Shown here: positions 1-9,174 of the stretch, piece after piece
Layout: every line of letters starts with the position of its first letter
Position numbering within the stretch: the stretch's first letter is position 1
Source of the DNA: CAYZMH01 sp964479445
Lineage (GTDB): Bacteria; Bacteroidota; Bacteroidia; Bacteroidales; GCA-2748055
Direction of reading: 5' to 3'
DNA: 19,591 nucleotides
NCBI GenBank assembly: GCA_964479445.1
Contig: CAYZMH010000070.1
Location: 1 to 19,591, forward strand
Made by a program: the position numbers and the translations under genes
The notes under the pieces: generated by a model
What the model saw: only the letters and a program-made list of their open reading frames with translations
Told to the model about the DNA's origin: nothing
Database searches by the model: none

Positions 1-324
1 CGGGACTTCATCTATGTGAAGGACGTGGTGGATGTGATCCTTTTTCTCATGGAGCAGCGGCCGGTGTCCGGACTCTTCAACCTGGGTACCGGCAGTGCGT
101 CCACCTTCCTGGAGCTGGTGGAGAGTACGTTCCGGGCCCTGGACCGGACCCCGGAGATTGAATTCATCGATACACCGGAGGATATCCGCGATAAGTACCA
201 GTATTTCACCGAGGCCGTCATGACAAAGCTGCGCGAAGCAGGTTACACCCGCCCCTTCACCCCGCTGGCAGCGGGGGTGGAGGAGTACGTGCGAAACTAC
301 CTGTCTGAAGAAAAGGTAAGGTGA
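1..324 (+). CDS. hldD: ADP-L-glycero-D-manno-heptose 6-epimerase, C-terminal part (5' end outside window)
   Basis: The frame is open from base 1 (reading RDFIYVKDVVDV) to a TGA at 322-324, so this is the last 107 codons of a gene that starts outside the window. The order of motifs, DFIYVKDV, then GLFNLGTG, then the tail AGYTRPFTPLAAGVEEY, matches the C-terminal substrate-binding part of HldD/RfaD, an extended short-chain dehydrogenase. That family epimerises ADP-D-glycero-D-manno-heptose at C6 in the cytoplasm to supply heptose for the lipopolysaccharide inner core. The NAD-binding and catalytic motifs lie upstream and are not visible. The body is GC-rich (39 of 60 bases in 61-120), unlike the neighbouring genes. 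The last ten codons (NYLSEEKVR, stop) are AT-richer and follow a 53-base stretch that recurs at 18116, so the tail may have been replaced when the adjacent locus inserted. Family assignment is firm; the tail replacement is inference. Confidence 0.9.
   Translation, partial: RDFIYVKDVVDVILFLMEQRPVSGLFNLGTGSASTFLELVESTFRALDRTPEIEFIDTPEDIRDKYQYFTEAVMTKLREAGYTRPFTPLAAGVEEYVRNYLSEEKVR
241..293. repeat. Direct repeat, left copy (inside hldD 3' end)
   Basis: These 53 bases are identical to 18116-18168 in the same orientation. They encode GYTRPFTPLAAGVEEYVR of HldD. Synonymous positions are also identical, so protein conservation alone does not explain the match. Sequence upstream differs at once; the 31 bases downstream align without gaps to the other copy up to the stop codon but match at only 16 positions. 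Confidence 0.95.
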
Positions 325-348
325 AAGAAGGAGACACCCTGGAATAGG

Positions 349-3300
349 TTAATGGTCCTTTTTGGCATATTCCAGGGGTGCGATGCCATAATACTCTTTG
401 AAAGAGCGGTAAAAATAGGTACGGTTGTTGAATCCCGTTTCATAGATGATCTCAGAAACGGTCATATCCGAGTGTACCAACAAATGCCCTGCCCGTTGTA
501 AACGGATATTCTTAATAAAGCCATGGGGGGTAAACCCGGTGAGTGCTTTGACTTTCCTGTACAGCTGTGTTTTACTGATCAATAGTTCAGCCGCCAGATC
601 CGTACTGCCCATCTCTTCGTTATCAATGTTTTTTTCAATGTATTCATGCAATTTTTTCATCAGCAGTGTATCCCTGTCGGTTAACCCTTTTATGGCATGT
701 GCGGAGGTGGCATTTTTTGATTGAAAGGATTGCTGTATCATGTGGCGGTTTTCAATCAGCTTTTTTATCCGGGTCTTCAGATGGCGGGGATCAAACGGTT
801 TGGGAATATAACTGTCTGCCCCGGAGTCGATGCCTTCAATCCGGTCTTCCGGTTCACCCCTGGCAGTTAACAGAATCACAGGCATATGACAGGTGGAAAT
901 ATCTTCTTTGATCTTCTTACAGAAAACCATCCCATCCATGCCCGGCATGATGATGTCACTCACCACCACACTGATCTCATGTTTGCTGATCATTTCAAGT
1001 CCCTGCGCTCCCTCTCCTGCAGTAAGGACCAGATAATCAGGGGTGAGAATGTCGGCGATCAGGTTTCGGATTTGCACATTGTCATCTACAACAAGCACCG
1101 TCTCTTTGCCCTTTTTTGCATCCTCCGGAGGGGAGGGGTTTACGTTGAAAGAGGATATTTCTTCGAAACCTGAAAACTCTTCATTGGCCCGTTCCTTGAT
1201 CCGCGTCTCATCAATAATCATCTCGGTGGACCTTTCCTTATCTGAATAATAATCTTTAGTAAAAGGGAATAGGATCGTAAAACAACTTCCCTGTCCGGAT
1301 ATGCTTTCAAGGTGAATAGAACCTTTGTGAAATTCGATGAGGCTTTTTGTCAGAGACAGCCCCACCCCGGAGCTGTCGGTCCGTCCTTTCTCCGTGGGCA
1401 GCTTGTCGGTTTGTTCAAAAAAGCGGTCAAATATTTTATGCTGGTATTTTTCAGGAATGCCTTTGCCGGTATCTTTAACAGCTACTTTCAAATAATCATC
1501 TTCTCTTTCCAGTTTCACAATGACCTCCCCATCGTCGTATGAATATTTTATAGCATTGGATATCAGGTTCATAAGTATTTTTTCCATAACATGATCATCA
1601 AACCAGGCGTACACTTCAAATGTTGGAGTCAGGGTTTTCAGCTGAATGGATTTTTGCCTGGCATAGGATTCGAAGGCAGCAGTAATTGTTTTTAGAAAGA
1701 AGGTAAAACTGTTGTGTTTAACTTTCAGATGGGATTTGCCCGTTTCGACTTTCCTGAAATCGATAAGCTCTTTGATCAGGTGTAACAATCGGGACGAATT
1801 GTTGTAGATGGAATACAGATAGGGCCTGATAGCTGCATCTTCTCTCTTAAGGTCCATGAGTTGTGCGGCAGGAGCCATGATAAGGGTGAGAGGGGTTCTG
1901 AATTCATGTGCAATATTGGTAAAGAATTGAAATTTATATTGGTTCATTTCCTGGATCTTTTCAAATTCCAATCGGTCAATGGTAATTTTGTGGCGTGCCT
2001 GGATTCTTCGTTTAAGGGTTATTGTAATCGCCAGTATCAAACCGATAATTAACAATCCATAGAGGACAAAGGCCCATTTCGTTTGCCAGAAAGGGGGCAA
2101 GATAGTGAGATGAATATCCCTGCTCACCGGGTGCCATACTCCATTATCGTTTGTCCAGTTTATTTGAAGCAGGTATTTTCCCGGGGGTATGTTTGTAAAG
2201 GTTGCTTCATCTCCCCGGTCTTCTATCATGAATTCCTTATCAATCCCTTCCAATTTGAAGGCATATTTACATTTACTTTTATTATGGTAATTCAGTGTAG
2301 TGAAATTGAATTTGAAGAAATTTTGATTGTACTTCAGGACCAGTGAATCCACCAGGTCAATATTCTCCTCCAGCAACCAATCCTGGTTTCCATTCCCCTG
2401 CCGGAGCAGTGAAAAGTCTGTGATTGCCAGTCTTGGAAAATAATCAGAATCATGGACCTTTTCCGGGTCAAACATGTCAACACCATTCACTCCGCCAAAA
2501 TAAAACAGTCCCGATTCTTGTCCGTGACAGGATGCACCGTCTGTATATTCATTGTTCAGCAAACCGTCTGATTGCAGATAGCTCCTGACCTGTTTATTTA
2601 CCCGGTCCACCCTGGCCAGTCCTTTGTTTGTGCTAATCCAGATTTTCCCGTATTCATCTTCCATGATGGCGTGGATGGTATTATTTGGCAACCCGTCTTT
2701 TTCGGTATAATGTTGAAAATGAAAGGGATTGGTTGTCATGTCAACCCTGTTCAGTCCGCCGCTTGTTCCGATCCACAGTTGCTGGTTATCAGATTTCCAC
2801 AGGCTTAGAATATCGTTATTGTTCAGGCTGTTAAGGTTCCCGGGATTGCTCCTGTAAGATTCAAACTCATGGGTAAGGGTGTTTAAACGGTACAAGCCGC
2901 TGCCGCGGGTTCCAATCCACATGTTGGTGGGCTCTCCTTCTGTGATGGCATAGATGATATTACTTTGCAGACCGTTTTTGTCTGCAAGCGAACTCTTGTA
3001 GTTTTTATAGGATTTCACCCGGTATTTCCCATCTGATACTTTCCGGATCTGTAAACGCAGAAGTCCGTACCCGCTGGTTCCCAGCCAGAGTTCTCCGAAT
3101 GAATCGAAGACAATGGCATATACATATCCAAATGAGAGGTTGGTTTCATTTATGAAATCACCTGGAAAATGCAGTATATTGCCGGTATTTGTTTCCAGCA
3201 TGTCCATTCCTTCCCCGTCAATTCCAATCCACAAATTATGATGTTCATCTTCACCGAGGGCCAATACGGCATTGTTGGACAAGCCGTTCTGCACATCATA

Positions 3301-4503
3301 AATCAGGGTTTCTTTGCCTGATCCCTGGATGTAATTCAGTCCGTCTCCCCGTGTTCCGATCCATAAGTTTCCCTTTTGATCCTCAAAGATGGCGCGAACA
3401 ATGCTATGGCTGAGGTGGCCTTCTCCCGGACTCCCTTTCCGGAGGGAGGAAAAAAAGTTGTTCTCCATAATAAATTTGTAAACGCCATCTCCATCGGTAC
3501 CCACCCACAAAAGATCCGGTCTGGTTTCAGTGATGGACCATATTTTGATCTGTTTTTCCGAAAAAGATCGGAGCTTATGGGTGAGGATCTCGGGAGCTGC
3601 ATTTCCGGAGATATTGAGTTGAAAAATTTGTCCGTCATCCGTCCCTCCCCATAAAAACCTTCCTTCGAGGCTTTTCGACAGGGAGGTTACTTTGAATTGT
3701 CTTTCCCCTGCAGCATGTTTTCGAAGGTGTCTGCTCTCCAGGTTGAGGGAGATTAGACCGCCATTTTTCAGGCCAATATAAAGGAGGGTTTCCCCATGGT
3801 TTTGTATGAACCAGGTATGATCTGTGTCGAGATTGTATTGATCCGGAATACGAATGGAATCGATAATTTTCATACCGTTCCCGGATGAAACCCCGGTTAC
3901 TTCTCCATTTCCTGACAGGGTCCAGAAAACGTCTTCAAAACAGGCTATACCCACTGATTGCCTGAATAAGCCCGGGGAATCCGGTACAGTGACCGGGTTG
4001 TAAAATGTATCTTTTTCAGCGTTGTATTGGTAGAGGCCAAGATCATAGACATTGCACCAGATCGTTGAATCACTGTCAAGGAAAGCATTAAAACGGTTTT
4101 CACGGTAATTGATCGTGTTGGTATTGGTGAGGTAGGAGGTAAAGGTTTCGGTATGGTAGTTATAGCGATTGATGCCGTTTTCGGTAATGACCCACAGGTT
4201 GTCCCGGCGATCTTCAAGTATATTTCTTATAATGTTGTTGCTTATGTTTCCTTCTTCAAAAACATTGGGTTTATACACCCTGATCCTGCTGCCGTCGTAC
4301 CGGTTGAGTCCGTCCCAGGTACCAAACCAGATATACCCCCTTGCATCGTGGTAAATGGTATTTACAGCGCTGTTGGATAAACCGTCGGAGTTGCCAATGT
4401 TCAGTTGCCGCCATTGATTTCCTGCATTTGCAGCCGGCATATAAAGTAAGATGCTTAGAAGAAGGATTGTTTTTTTATAACCTGTACAAAGACCGTTATT
4501 CAC
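349..4503 (-). CDS. Hybrid two-component system sensor/regulator of the PUL (HTCS)
   Basis: This one-chain sensor kinase and transcription factor controls glycan-utilization genes. Residues are numbered from a GTG at 4503-4501, chosen because it gives a clean signal peptide (TILLLSILLYMPAANA); the frame also has an ATG at 4587, which would add 28 residues that do not look like a leader. In order: about eleven visible propeller blades with the pattern LWIGT-x-GLxR (roughly 30-690), a Y_Y_Y-type beta domain before the membrane, one transmembrane helix from about 810, HisKA with phosphoacceptor H866 in HEFRTPLT, HATPase with NLISNAIKYS, DTGKGIP and GVGLSLTKSL, a receiver with phosphoacceptor D1183 in SDIIMPGMDG, and an AraC-type helix-turn-helix at about 1273-1384. 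All key residues are present. The periplasmic propellers normally bind an oligosaccharide from the target glycan. It is divergent from the PUL and convergent with hldD, with 24 bases between the two stop codons. Confidence 0.95.
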   Translation of the reverse strand: MNNGLCTGYKKTILLLSILLYMPAANAGNQWRQLNIGNSDGLSNSAVNTIYHDARGYIWFGTWDGLNRYDGSRIRVYKPNVFEEGNISNNIIRNILEDRRDNLWVITENGINRYNYHTETFTSYLTNTNTINYRENRFNAFLDSDSTIWCNVYDLGLYQYNAEKDTFYNPVTVPDSPGLFRQSVGIACFEDVFWTLSGNGEVTGVSSGNGMKIIDSIRIPDQYNLDTDHTWFIQNHGETLLYIGLKNGGLISLNLESRHLRKHAAGERQFKVTSLSKSLEGRFLWGGTDDGQIFQLNISGNAAPEILTHKLRSFSEKQIKIWSITETRPDLLWVGTDGDGVYKFIMENNFFSSLRKGSPGEGHLSHSIVRAIFEDQKGNLWIGTRGDGLNYIQGSGKETLIYDVQNGLSNNAVLALGEDEHHNLWIGIDGEGMDMLETNTGNILHFPGDFINETNLSFGYVYAIVFDSFGELWLGTSGYGLLRLQIRKVSDGKYRVKSYKNYKSSLADKNGLQSNIIYAITEGEPTNMWIGTRGSGLYRLNTLTHEFESYRSNPGNLNSLNNNDILSLWKSDNQQLWIGTSGGLNRVDMTTNPFHFQHYTEKDGLPNNTIHAIMEDEYGKIWISTNKGLARVDRVNKQVRSYLQSDGLLNNEYTDGASCHGQESGLFYFGGVNGVDMFDPEKVHDSDYFPRLAITDFSLLRQGNGNQDWLLEENIDLVDSLVLKYNQNFFKFNFTTLNYHNKSKCKYAFKLEGIDKEFMIEDRGDEATFTNIPPGKYLLQINWTNDNGVWHPVSRDIHLTILPPFWQTKWAFVLYGLLIIGLILAITITLKRRIQARHKITIDRLEFEKIQEMNQYKFQFFTNIAHEFRTPLTLIMAPAAQLMDLKREDAAIRPYLYSIYNNSSRLLHLIKELIDFRKVETGKSHLKVKHNSFTFFLKTITAAFESYARQKSIQLKTLTPTFEVYAWFDDHVMEKILMNLISNAIKYSYDDGEVIVKLEREDDYLKVAVKDTGKGIPEKYQHKIFDRFFEQTDKLPTEKGRTDSSGVGLSLTKSLIEFHKGSIHLESISGQGSCFTILFPFTKDYYSDKERSTEMIIDETRIKERANEEFSGFEEISSFNVNPSPPEDAKKGKETVLVVDDNVQIRNLIADILTPDYLVLTAGEGAQGLEMISKHEISVVVSDIIMPGMDGMVFCKKIKEDISTCHMPVILLTARGEPEDRIEGIDSGADSYIPKPFDPRHLKTRIKKLIENRHMIQQSFQSKNATSAHAIKGLTDRDTLLMKKLHEYIEKNIDNEEMGSTDLAAELLISKTQLYRKVKALTGFTPHGFIKNIRLQRAGHLLVHSDMTVSEIIYETGFNNRTYFYRSFKEYYGIAPLEYAKKDH

Positions 4504-4747
4504 TTTGATTTCTGCAATTTTTGGGATGAAGAATGAACGATGAGGGATGCATATCCATTCCCAAATTACACTTTTTTCACTGAACAATACATGCTTATAG
4601 CGGATATTTTATGGAAATCCACCTTTCCCCATCATCGATGTAACGGAGTGTACATCTTTTGGAATATAATTGACAATTTGGGGAGAGGAGTTTACCTGGA
4701 GGGAACAGGGATGTCATATTTTTACAGGGAAATCCAATCGTCAATTC
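4504..4747. promoter_or_regulatory. Divergent intergenic region between HTCS and the first PUL gene
   Basis: These 244 bases separate two outward-reading genes and should hold both promoters and the HTCS operator. Read towards HTCS, the complement of about 4561-4571 gives TAATTTGG, one base short of the Bacteroidota -7 consensus TAnnTTTG, with a TTG 16 bases upstream. If used, transcription would start downstream of the ATG at 4587, favouring the GTG start for HTCS. I see no convincing -33/-7 pair for the rightward gene and no clear palindrome or tandem operator, so operator positions are not assigned. Confidence 0.35.
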
Positions 4748-7700
4748 ATGAAAAAGGGAGGGTTTTTACTAATCATTTTATTGGGCACTATGTCCATATG
4801 TGCTCAGCAGGTGGTGCCGCCCAGGGTCGCGCAGATGCCCGATGCTCCTGCACCTTATTATTTAAGGAATTGGCGTGAAGTAGCACTGCACTACGACACG
4901 CTGGTATTTGATCTCAAGGCGGCAGGCGATTATTTGCCCTTTATGAGGGTGGAACCTGAAGGGTTCAATTATGATCGTGAAGCGGTATCAATGGCGAGTT
5001 ATGTCGGACAAACCCCTGGAAGTGGAGCAGAAGCCATCAATTACCTTCCCGCGCTGGTAGGTGCATCCCTCTGCGGTATTGATAAGTCAGACCAAAACGG
5101 CTACAATTGGGTGAGGATGGCAGAGCAGTTTTTTAACCGTTCAAATCAGGAATATGTGTACCTGAATAATTATAATGGAAGCAGTGGCAATGACTGGTGG
5201 TACGAGACCATGCCCAATATCTTTTTTTATCAGCTGAATGCCTGTTATCCCCATTCGGGTAATTTTGATGACCAGTTTATCTCTGTAGCGAACCAGTGGT
5301 TATCTGCTGTGATTGCCATGGGAGGTAGCGCAACGCCCTGGAGCGTACCCTATATGAATTACCGTGCCTGGGACCTTAAAAAGATGGAACCCCTTGAATC
5401 AGGGGTAAAGGAGCCGGCAGCTTCCGGGGCCATTGCGTGGATTCTTTACCATGCATTTTTGGTCACAGGCGTTGAAGAATACAGGATCGCTGCAGAGTGG
5501 GCCATGGAGTTTCTCGACAGCAGGGAGACCAATCCCGTCTATGAATTGCAGCTGGCATACGGGGTATATACAGCGGCAAGGATGAATGCAGAACTGGGGA
5601 CGATGTATGATCTGGATCAATTAATGAACTGGTGTTTTGACAGGGGAAGCTTACGGGGATGGGGGATCATTCTTGGCAGGTGGGGTGCTTACGATTGTTA
5701 TGGTTTGCGCGGGGAGGCAAATGACCAGGGTAATGATTACGCTTTCTTTATGAATGGAATACAGCAGGCGGCAGCCCTTCTGCCCGTCGTGCGTTACCAG
5801 GAACAGTATGCAAATGCGATAGGCAAATGGATGCTGCATCTTGTGCATGCTTCCCGTTTTTTCTATCCCGGGTTTTTACCCCCCGATCACCAGGACCATC
5901 CGGATTGGGCGGAAGAGAATGATCCACATCAAAGTGTGGCACATGAGGCAATGAAAGAGACTTTAAATCAAATATCTCCCTATGCCACAGGCGATGCGGT
6001 TCGTGGCGGATGGGCTCCAACAAATCTTGCCTTGTATGGTTCGTCCCATGTTGGCTACCTGGGCGCCATGGTGGACCAAACCAATATCGAGAAAGTTTTG
6101 AAGCTGGATTTGTGTTGTACCGACTTCTATGCATCCTCCTACCCCACTTATCTTATCTGGAATCCCCATAAAAATGACACCTCTTTTCTCTTCGATGCCG
6201 GGCCACAAAACACAGACATTTATGACAGCAGAACCAACGAAGTGATTGCAGAAGGCGTTGCCGGGGAATTGGAAATACGCCTTCCGGGACAGGACTCCAG
6301 GATACTGGTATGCCTGCCTGAAAATGCAACCCTGACCTCCGGCAGGAAAAAGACCCTGGTGGAAGGGAAGGTGATAGATTTTGACAATGGATCACAGGGT
6401 AACGAAACACCTCCGAGGATCAAGGCATTGGTAACACCTGAGAAGATGGTGGAAGTCAATGATTCGCTGGAGGTTTTCTGTACCGCTTCTGATCCGGAGC
6501 AGAGTGGGCTGACCTACCACTGGTGGATCGATGATCAACAGGCAGAGGGAGATGAAGTGTTGTCCCTGGTCGCTCCCGGAGAAGAAGGGTGGATCGACAT
6601 TGAATGCGTGGTTTTAAATGACCAACATTTATCAGATACTGCCCGTTTGAAAGTGGAGGTAAAAAAGCGAATTCCTCATGTGCCTGAGATCATCAGCCTG
6701 ACGGCCGCACCACGGAAACTTGCACCTTTCTCATCCGGGGCGGTCCGGGCAGATATCCTTGAAAATAATGGAGATACTCTATCCTTTTCATGGAAAACTT
6801 CCGGAGGCTCGGTAACAGGTGATGGTCAGTCCATTACATGGAATGCGCCCGGAACCCCTGGAAAATATACAATCTATTGTACCGTCTCTGACAGGGATGG
6901 AACGTCCACTGACAGTATAACCTGTTTGGTGCGTCCGATGGACAACCTTTACCGGGGTGAACCGGTTCTTTATCTCCCCTTTAATAACCATGCAAAAGAC
7001 CGCAGTGGATACGGGAACGAAACAGCATCTTTTCATGTGGATTATAACAGGGACAGGGCCGGCCGGGAAGATGCCTCCGCGGTGTTTAATGGCACAACAT
7101 CCTGGGTGCAGATAACAAATGCTGACTGGCTTAATTTTACCGGTGGACTGACGGCAGCTGGCTGGATCTATCCACTCCATGAGGGTCCCGGAGAAGCTTA
7201 TATCCTTTCCCATGGCAGCTGGGATAACCGGTGGAAAATTTCGTTGAGCCGAAAAATCCTGAGGGGTACGGTGAATACGACAGAGGGGATACGGGATCTT
7301 GATGCCATTTCAGAGATACTCAATGAGACCTGGACCCATTTTGCGCTGGTCTATACCGCGAATGACCTGGAGTTGTATCTGAACGGAAAGCTGGACGCTT
7401 TCACATCACATAATGGGGAGTTACGCACAACCTCGTTCGACCTGGCCGCAGGCAAGGCACGTCCCGACCAGGATTATCACTATGCCGGACGATTGGACGA
7501 TCTGCACCTTTATGATCATGCTTTGTCACCCGGTGATATTCAGTGGCTCTTTGAAAAAGAGGTTTCAAGCCCACCCCTGTCACCGTCTGGAAACAGGCTG
7601 GTTTCTCTCTATCCTAACCCTGTCCATGATCGCCTGCATCTGTTGCTGGAGAATTTTCCAGCAGGTACTTATTCATACAAACTCACTTCCATTTCGGGAC

Positions 7701-7843
7701 TTACAATACGGGAGGGAACACATCACCTAAGAGAAGACTCTCCATTCACCCTGCAAACCCAACATATAAAGAGTGGGGTGTATGTTTTCCATCTTTACGA
7801 TTCGGCACGGCATGTTGTCCGTAAGATACTTATTGTGCATTAA
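4748..7843 (+). CDS. T9SS-secreted multidomain protein: unrecognised helical catalytic-like module + two Ig/PKD-like domains + LamG + sorting domain
   Basis: The start is set at the second in-frame ATG (4748), which directly begins a signal peptide (MKKGGFLLIILLGTMSICA, then QQ); the frame opens at 4670 but the extra 26 residues look non-coding. The protein has 1,031 residues. Residues about 20-550 form a module I do not recognise, helical and rich in Trp/Tyr, which recurs in the lipoprotein gene at 10437. Shared motifs include LVFD, GIDK-x-x-Q-x-G, DWWYE (149-153), RWGAYD (311-316) and YPTYL. Two beta-sandwich Ig/PKD-like domains follow (about 553-735), then a LamG/concanavalin-like domain (about 738-939; LYLPFNNHAKDRSGYGNE, WTHFALVYTANDLELYLNGK) and a T9SS C-terminal domain from about 951 (LVSLYPNPVHDRL to the end). 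The layout is that of a secreted glycan-degrading enzyme with a binding module. An (alpha/alpha) barrel hydrolase or lyase is plausible, but activity is not shown by the sequence. Confidence 0.8.
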   Translation: MKKGGFLLIILLGTMSICAQQVVPPRVAQMPDAPAPYYLRNWREVALHYDTLVFDLKAAGDYLPFMRVEPEGFNYDREAVSMASYVGQTPGSGAEAINYLPALVGASLCGIDKSDQNGYNWVRMAEQFFNRSNQEYVYLNNYNGSSGNDWWYETMPNIFFYQLNACYPHSGNFDDQFISVANQWLSAVIAMGGSATPWSVPYMNYRAWDLKKMEPLESGVKEPAASGAIAWILYHAFLVTGVEEYRIAAEWAMEFLDSRETNPVYELQLAYGVYTAARMNAELGTMYDLDQLMNWCFDRGSLRGWGIILGRWGAYDCYGLRGEANDQGNDYAFFMNGIQQAAALLPVVRYQEQYANAIGKWMLHLVHASRFFYPGFLPPDHQDHPDWAEENDPHQSVAHEAMKETLNQISPYATGDAVRGGWAPTNLALYGSSHVGYLGAMVDQTNIEKVLKLDLCCTDFYASSYPTYLIWNPHKNDTSFLFDAGPQNTDIYDSRTNEVIAEGVAGELEIRLPGQDSRILVCLPENATLTSGRKKTLVEGKVIDFDNGSQGNETPPRIKALVTPEKMVEVNDSLEVFCTASDPEQSGLTYHWWIDDQQAEGDEVLSLVAPGEEGWIDIECVVLNDQHLSDTARLKVEVKKRIPHVPEIISLTAAPRKLAPFSSGAVRADILENNGDTLSFSWKTSGGSVTGDGQSITWNAPGTPGKYTIYCTVSDRDGTSTDSITCLVRPMDNLYRGEPVLYLPFNNHAKDRSGYGNETASFHVDYNRDRAGREDASAVFNGTTSWVQITNADWLNFTGGLTAAGWIYPLHEGPGEAYILSHGSWDNRWKISLSRKILRGTVNTTEGIRDLDAISEILNETWTHFALVYTANDLELYLNGKLDAFTSHNGELRTTSFDLAAGKARPDQDYHYAGRLDDLHLYDHALSPGDIQWLFEKEVSSPPLSPSGNRLVSLYPNPVHDRLHLLLENFPAGTYSYKLTSISGLTIREGTHHLREDSPFTLQTQHIKSGVYVFHLYDSARHVVRKILIVH

Positions 7844-8124
7844 ATGGACGGCAGGGTTGTCTTTTGTTGCTGTTGCAGTCAGGTTGTTGATTCTCGCACC
7901 AACACAGGCATATGATATTCTACTATACAACAATTAAATATTAACCATATATAAATCAGTAATATACACTCGAATCCACCGAAAGTGTGTCCTATATTAC
8001 TTATGGATACATGAGAATAAATACCTGGTTTTTGCAACCGGGTGTACACACACCGGAATATAGTAAACAGCGGGAATACATTGAGACCCCTAAATTAGAT
8101 GAATTCTAAGACACGAGGAATTGT
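7844..8124. promoter_or_regulatory. 281-base intergenic region with two overlapping, mutually exclusive hairpins
   Basis: This is the only long gap between plus-strand PUL genes, so a second promoter for the GH130-to-lipoprotein operon is likely here. Two hairpins can be drawn by eye: 8024-8030 with 8036-8042 (CCTGGTT / AACCGGG, one G-T pair, loop TTTGC) and 8038-8045 with 8048-8056 (CCGGGTGT / ACACACCGG, one bulged A). They share 8038-8042 and cannot form together. No T-rich tract follows either. The sequence near 7930-7990 is AT-rich. No consensus -33/-7 pair was recognised. Confidence 0.3.
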
Positions 8125-9174
8125 ATGGATATAGCAGACAGGTTTAACGCGAACCCGATCCTGGTCCCCGGGGATTTAAAGCCCAGTCATTCCGGACTGG
8201 AGATTGAGTGTTTACTTAATCCGGGCGTTTTCCGGTTCCAGGGTAAAACTTGGTTGCTGGTAAGGGTAGCCGAACGTCCCAGGCAGGCGGAGGAAACGAT
8301 CTCATTCCCGGTATATGCAGGTGATGAGGAGTTGGAGATCTTGTCTTTCCCGAAAGATTCACCTGAAATCGATGCATCTGATCCGCGAGTGATTACCTAC
8401 CGGGGAAAGTATTACCTGACAACGCTATCTCACCTGCGGCTGCTCAGGAGCACCGATGGTATTCATTTTGAGGAGCCAGCTGGATATAAACCGTTGTTCG
8501 GCCAGGGAGAGCAGGAACGTTTTGGTATAGAGGATTGCCGTGTGACAGAGATGGAGGATGGGTATCACCTGACCTATACCAAGGTATCCTCTGATGCGGT
8601 GGGGGTGGGCTATATGTTTACCAGGAACTGGCAAAACTATGAAAGGCACGGAATGATATTTCCTCCTCACAATAAGGATAGTGTATTTTTTGATGAGAAG
8701 ATCAATGGGTACTATTATGCATTGCACAGACCGAGCAGTCCTGAGTTAGGAGGCAATTATATCTGGATAGCCCGATCGCCTGACAGACTTCACTGGGGAA
8801 ATCACAGGCTCCTTGCCAGAACAAGGAATGATCATTGGGACAGTGTTCGGGTAGGAGCAGGGGCTGCCCCCGTTAAAACAGAGGAGGGATGGCTTGAAAT
8901 TTATCACGGTGCAGATGCACAGAACCGGTATTGCCTGGGGGCACTTTTATTGGACAGGGAGGATCCATCGAGGGTCATCGCCCGTAGCAGGGAACCGATT
9001 ATGGAACCCCTTGCTCCTTATGAAAAAACAGGCTTTTTTGGAAATGTTGTATTTACAAATGGCCATACGGTAGATGGAGACAGACTTACCATTTATTATG
9101 GATCTTCAGATGAGGTGGTGTGTGGCGCTAATTTTTCTATCCGGCAGATACTGAATTCTCTAAAGGGAAAGTAA
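8125..9174 (+). CDS. GH130 family beta-mannoside phosphorylase or beta-mannosidase, cytoplasmic
   Basis: This 349-residue, five-bladed propeller-type protein has GH130 hallmarks: NPIL near the start, LNPGVFRFQGKTWLLVRV, SDPRVITYRGKYYLT, RSTDGIHFEEP, RFGIEDCRV, WDSVRVGAGAAPVKTEEGWL and EIYHGAD. D137 of IEDCR matches the position of the family's proposed general acid. GH130 enzymes either phosphorolyse beta-1,4- or beta-1,2-mannosides or, in some subfamilies lacking phosphate-binding basic residues, hydrolyse beta-1,2-mannosides. The overall look (long AERPRQAEETISF insert after RVAERP) is more like the latter Bacteroides group, but this needs an alignment. There is no signal peptide, so it should act in the cytoplasm on an imported saccharide. 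The stop codon abuts the ATG of the MFS gene (TAAATG), so the two are translationally linked. An AGGA eight bases before the start resembles a ribosome binding site, unusual here. Confidence 0.88.
   Translation: MDIADRFNANPILVPGDLKPSHSGLEIECLLNPGVFRFQGKTWLLVRVAERPRQAEETISFPVYAGDEELEILSFPKDSPEIDASDPRVITYRGKYYLTTLSHLRLLRSTDGIHFEEPAGYKPLFGQGEQERFGIEDCRVTEMEDGYHLTYTKVSSDAVGVGYMFTRNWQNYERHGMIFPPHNKDSVFFDEKINGYYYALHRPSSPELGGNYIWIARSPDRLHWGNHRLLARTRNDHWDSVRVGAGAAPVKTEEGWLEIYHGADAQNRYCLGALLLDREDPSRVIARSREPIMEPLAPYEKTGFFGNVVFTNGHTVDGDRLTIYYGSSDEVVCGANFSIRQILNSLKGK

Noticed and set aside
349..4503. HTCS interruption or frameshift suggested by internal frames on both strands (for example 3336-3638)
   Set aside because: The main frame is uninterrupted with all domains in order; the others are shadow frames.
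4670..4747. Start of the secreted protein at the first in-frame ATG (4670)
   Set aside because: It would place 26 polar residues before a textbook signal peptide; the ATG at 4748 fits export.
7844..7935. Terminator after the secreted protein gene
   Set aside because: No GC-rich stem followed by a T tract could be drawn here.
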